Source of the DNA: Rhizophagus clarus
Lineage: Eukaryota > Glomeromycota > Glomeromycetes > Glomerales > Glomeraceae
DNA length: 64,000 bases
Direction of reading: 5' to 3'
Assembly (NCBI GenBank): GCA_015698045.1
Contig: BLAL01000068.1
Span: 434,001 to 498,000, forward strand
In this document: in pieces, positions 60,506 through 64,000 of the stretch
How positions within the stretch are numbered: position 1 is the first letter of the stretch
Layout: every line of letters starts with the position of its first letter
Position numbers and translations under genes: made by a program
The notes under the pieces: model-generated
The model's database searches: none
What the model was told of the DNA's origin: nothing
Seen by the model: only the letters and a program-made list of their open reading frames with translations

Positions 60506-62473
60506 CCGTAAACGGTTGACTATAGTACCCGGGTACAAAACAAATTTAGCAATTTTAGAAGGATTATGGGGTACAAATAAAAGATTTTTTATAAATGGTA
60601 TTTAACTGAACTGGGCTTTTTGATGAACGAATATTGGCCAATTTAGGAATAGGTGCAGATTTAGAAATTAAGATAATCTATTTTTTTAAAATTTCACGCG
60701 TTCATTAATTATGCAAACTTGTATCCGATACACGTCTTTAACAAAGAAAAAATATTTTTTTGTTTGCTTATTAGTTCTTTTAATATAATATGGTTGTTCA
60801 TCGAGGTAAAAATAAGAGGTCACGAGTGACAGAAAAAAGTAGAAGACAATGGTGTGCTCGTGAAAAAATTTGCTTATAATAAGACATGCTGAACAATGTG
60901 GAAGCAAACGTTTAGCGGCAAGAACGTTTGATGTGGAACCAAAACAACAACTCCGTTATTGGATGGATCAAAAATCTCAACTTGAAAATGTAGCACCACG
61001 TATACAGAAGCTTCATAAAGGTAAAGATGCTGCGCTTCCAGAACTTGAAGTTTCTTTTTAAATGGGTATCAGATTTGCGCAAAGATTCAAAAGCTGTTAC
61101 ACGAAATATGGTGATCAGAAAAGCAAAATCAATTGCTAAGGAAAAAAATGGGTAGATATGTATCCAATTATTGCTCAATTTAAATTTTCAGAAGCATGGT
61201 TAGAAGGATTTATGAAACGATATAATCTTGCAACAAGAAGAAGAACGCATATTGCATAACATCTTCCTGATAATCTTATAGAAAAACAACAAAATTTCTT
61301 AAGTTTTATTTTATACAGACGAATTCAGCATGATTATCCACTGAAATACATAGGCAATATGGATGAGACGCCTGTTGTATTTGATTTACCGTATTCTACT
61401 ACTTTGGATCTACATGGTACTTCAACTGTAAATATAAGAACTACCGGTCATGAAAAAACAAATTTTATTGTTATATTAGCCTGTATGGCTGTTGGTTCAA
61501 AACTACCACCAGTTTGTATCTTCAAACTTAAAAAAACGCCACGAGAACTTTTTCCTCAAGGAGTTTATATACGCGTAAATGAAAAAGGATGGTGTAATGA
61601 AGAAGAAATGCTCTGGTGGATCGAAAATATGAGGACTCAAAGAAATAAGCTTGGTAGATTCTTTTCGTGGACATCTTGTTAATTCAGTAAAAAGTAGATT
61701 TAATGAAAAACAAACAAATCTTGCCGTTATTCCTGGTGGTCTTACATGTAAGTTACAATCATTGGGTGTAGCTATTAACAAAAGTTTTAAAGCAAATTTG
61801 CGTCAGTATTACAATACATGGATGAATTCTGAAGTTCATACACTCACACCTGCTGGAAAAATCAAACGGCCCTCCTATGCTACTGTAACTGAATGGGTGA
61901 GAAAATCATGGAGGGATGTAGACATTTCTATAATTCAAAGGTCTTTTAAATGTTATTCGATTATGATAATATAGTTAATACGAAAAAAAATAAACAAAGT
62001 GGTCAAGATGAAGTTCGCAATGTTGATGAACTTGGTGGGGATGATGAATGTTATGATAGTGATTATAGGGAAACGGATAGTAATAATGGTGATACTGATA
62101 GCGAGGTTAGTAATAATGATAGTGACGAGGTTAGTAATGATAGCAATGACAAGATTGATTCCGATATTAATGAATACGAAGAACAAGAAATTTCTGATTA
62201 TGAGAATGAATTTGATAGGCTGAATTTATTTGTGACACAAGTATTTTTGAATAATGAATAAATGAATATCCGATATTTATAAACATAAATATACTAAATT
62301 TATTTATAATACCCCCTAAAGTATAATACCCCCTTAAGTAAACTACCCCCGGGTATCATACAAATTATGCGAAAAAAAATCCGAACCCTTCATGTATAAT
62401 ACGCGGGTCTTTTGCACCAAATTTATAGGTATGGTACTATACTATGGGGGTTACTATAGTCAACAGTTTACGG
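60506..62473 (+). mobile_element. Pogo/Tigger-type DNA transposon, 1968 bp
   Basis: Terminal inverted repeats of about 21 bp with one mismatch: the left end is CCGTAAACGGTTGACTATAG and the right end, reverse-complemented, is CCGTAAACTGTTGACTATAG. It is flanked by TA on both sides (60504-60505, 62474-62475), as expected for Tc1/mariner-pogo integration. It contains one transposase relic on the plus strand. Both ends are preserved, so the copy is full-length but non-functional. Confidence 0.9.
60790..62261 (+). pseudogene. Broken pogo/Tigger-like (CENP-B/jerky-type) transposase
   Basis: Starts at ATG 60790 with a basic N-terminus. The helix-turn-helix region (HAEQCGSKRLAARTFDVEPK) follows in another frame. 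The second DNA-binding helix block ends in FMKRYNLATRRRTHIA. The DDE domain has NMDETPVVFDLP (first Asp at 61362-61364) and LVDSFRGHL (second Asp at 61657-61659). The usual third Asp motif PLDVxINKPFK reads SLGVAINKSFK, with Gly at 61765-61767. The acidic C-terminus (about 61990-62230) is rich in Asp, Glu, Ser and Asn. There are frame changes near 60868, 61640 and 61950 and stops after LEVSF (about 61060), after KSKIN (about 61133) and after RTHIA (about 61257). Confidence 0.85.
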
Positions 62474-62475
62474 TA

Positions 62476-63796
62476 TGTTGAATGAATATTTTGGAACGCA
62501 AAAACTTAACGCAGTAAAATCACGTGTTCAAAGTTTATATGAGAATAATTCGTACTATAGATGTGCACTCCATGTTAAAGATATTAGTCATATAGAAATT
62601 TATAAAAGATGAAATCAATTCCATGCGCATATCAATCATAAAAATCAACGAGGTTGTAGATGTTGCTACGATGTTTCTTTTAATGAGTTCAGTTTCTGTA
62701 TGTATAAAGAAATAAAAATTGATCACGCGATTCTTACGATACCTTACAATAACAAACATCAAAGAAACAAAGACCGTTGCTAAATTTTATCATGATCTAG
62801 ACGATGTAAATTCTTGAATTTTCTTGTTAAGATCAGCCCAGCCGATTCATCAGAATTTATACCCTTTATCGCGCATTTCACAATACAACGAGAACGATTT
62901 ATAATATATCGCGGCAATGTTCAATAAAATGATTATTTACGAGTCTTCGTTCAAAGATTGAGCGTGCTGAGTAACTATGTAAGAAAGAAAGAAACCTATT
63001 ATTTCATTGACGTCTGATCACATGATTAAACCCTCTTACGTCATCGGAAAAAATCAAATATCGTATAGAAAATATTTCCCAAAAAAAGAAATCACTTCTA
63101 ACATAAACATCATAAAATACAAGAATGTTCTGAAATGGTTTAAGAAACTACAATCACTGTTATTAGAAACGGATTATATGCAAAGTTAGTCGTTTATCAT
63201 TATCCCTACATTTTAATTCACAAGCCGCTCTCAACAATGCTAAACGACTCTGCGCAGTATATACTTTGGTGGATATATACAGTAAACAGCAATATCTCTT
63301 AAAAGTATAAAGACCATTATAGAAATTGATAACACATAAATTTGGTATTAGAAATGCGAACCAGGTACAGTACTTTTAGATAGTTATGTATAGTTCTTCT
63401 AATTTTGATATCTATATTCTATATTTTTCTTATTTCTTTTTCTAAAGCAACATTCAAGTCGTCAATATCATTCTATTTACGACAGTATTTACAGGTAAGG
63501 TTTCCTTTCGTGGATTAAAGATGAATTCGACTAGAATATAATAACTGTGTCATAGTAATAATCAGCGCCGTACCCAGCTACAATTTATTTCAATTTATTT
63601 ATTTATTTATTTATAGTTAAGGATGAGAACGTCTTGCAATACATTGAAAAGAAATTTCATACAGAGTATAACAGAATTCTAATTAGCTAATAAAGTAAGA
63701 AACCCCTTGTATCTTTATTTAAACCTCTCACGTAAAGGGAGTTTCTATTTCCTCTTACATATCATCATATGTTTTGAAAAACCCTATTAGCGAATA
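62476..63796. other. Spacer, no gene recognised
   Basis: Frames of 60-75 codons at 62535 and 63007 carry no recognisable motif. A TTTA repeat lies at about 63596-63614. Confidence 0.45.
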
Positions 63797-64000
63797 CTTG
63801 CCGTCGACTGCTTAACAATTTTGTAGGATTGGAAACAAAGTAATATAAAATCTAGGAGAACAACCATGATAGCCGTGAACGTATTGCGATTGTTGCCTTG
63901 CTTCAATGTCCAGGACCCGGAAAACCATAAAACTACCTGATTGCCCAGCTTAGAACACCATTCGGCGTTATCAAATGCAGGTAGAGTGAACTGGTTTAGC
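63797..64000 (-). other. Coding-like, GC-richer stretch at the window edge
   Basis: The minus strand is open from the edge to about 63797 (about 67 codons, containing WCSKLGNQVVLWFSGSWTLK and a hydrophobic run). The plus strand also has a coding-like stretch here (RERIAIVALLQCPGPGKP, then YLIAQLRTPFGVIKCR). Base composition differs from the surrounding DNA. It may be the end of a gene or an element that continues past the window; strand and family are uncertain. Confidence 0.3.

Noticed and set aside
61503-62223. Other-frame and minus-strand frames in the pogo element
   Set aside because: Shadows of the transposase relic and of its acidic repeat-rich tail.
1-64000. tRNA, rRNA and snRNA genes
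   Set aside because: I looked for tRNA B-box words and conserved rRNA segments and saw none; a covariance-model scan was not possible here.

Overview
The window is AT-rich fungal nuclear DNA, most likely from an arbuscular mycorrhizal fungus (Glomeromycotina, Rhizophagus-like). This is inferred from four things: tandem, strongly diverged MATA-type HMG-box genes; a kinase of the expanded Glomeromycotina TKL-like type with the pre-kinase motif NWTSGNxxIDxFIQ; short introns (68-97 nt) with TTTATATTTAG-like acceptors; and abundant small DNA transposons in long homopolymer-rich spacers.

Left part (1-32.8 kb). An alpha/beta hydrolase lies on the minus strand at 2278-3267. It is followed by a cluster of four HMG-box genes on the plus strand (10774, 17318, 23185 and the diverged 28539). 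The first three sit in tandem segmental copies of about 6-7 kb (about 5.33-12.4, 12.4-18.4 and 18.4-24.8 kb) whose non-coding flanks still align. One copy carries a 0.9-kb internal inversion, one an expanded 36-bp array, and one a small hAT-like insertion plus a truncated extra HMG relic. The cluster lies between two inverted paralogous promoter regions (1-860 and 31.93-32.46 kb). The HMG genes, both inverted flanks and (weakly) the ML gene share a core promoter of the form TATAWAAAGACC.

Middle (32.8-45 kb). This holds a possible small gene with a perfect splice donor, a 58-bp minisatellite, a decayed coding relic of unknown family, a broken aerolysin/agglutinin-like toxin fossil, and a series of intron-like units near 41.7-43.0 kb. 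The rest is AT-rich spacer in which I recognise nothing.

The main discovery is 45059-53296. It reads as one predicted gene of 17 exons and about 2346 codons. Sixteen exons each carry a protein-kinase N-lobe, and only the last exon carries a C-lobe, with HRD, DMG and APE motifs. All 16 introns are GT-AG and phase 0, every exon is open, and internal exons are multiples of three. The first 15 N-lobes have lost the second glycine of the Gly-rich loop but keep the beta3 lysine; only the 16th looks canonical. This is a beads-on-a-string array of kinase N-lobes ending in one apparently complete kinase, built by duplication of a symmetric exon.

Right part (53.3-64 kb). This holds TIR elements, a decayed purine-rich coding relic on the minus strand (about 55.7-56.6 kb), a secreted ML-domain (NPC2-like) gene at 57463-57921, a 235-bp hAT-type MITE with a perfect 8-bp target duplication, and a complete-ended but dead pogo/Tigger element (60506-62473). 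No rRNA, tRNA or CRISPR was recognised.
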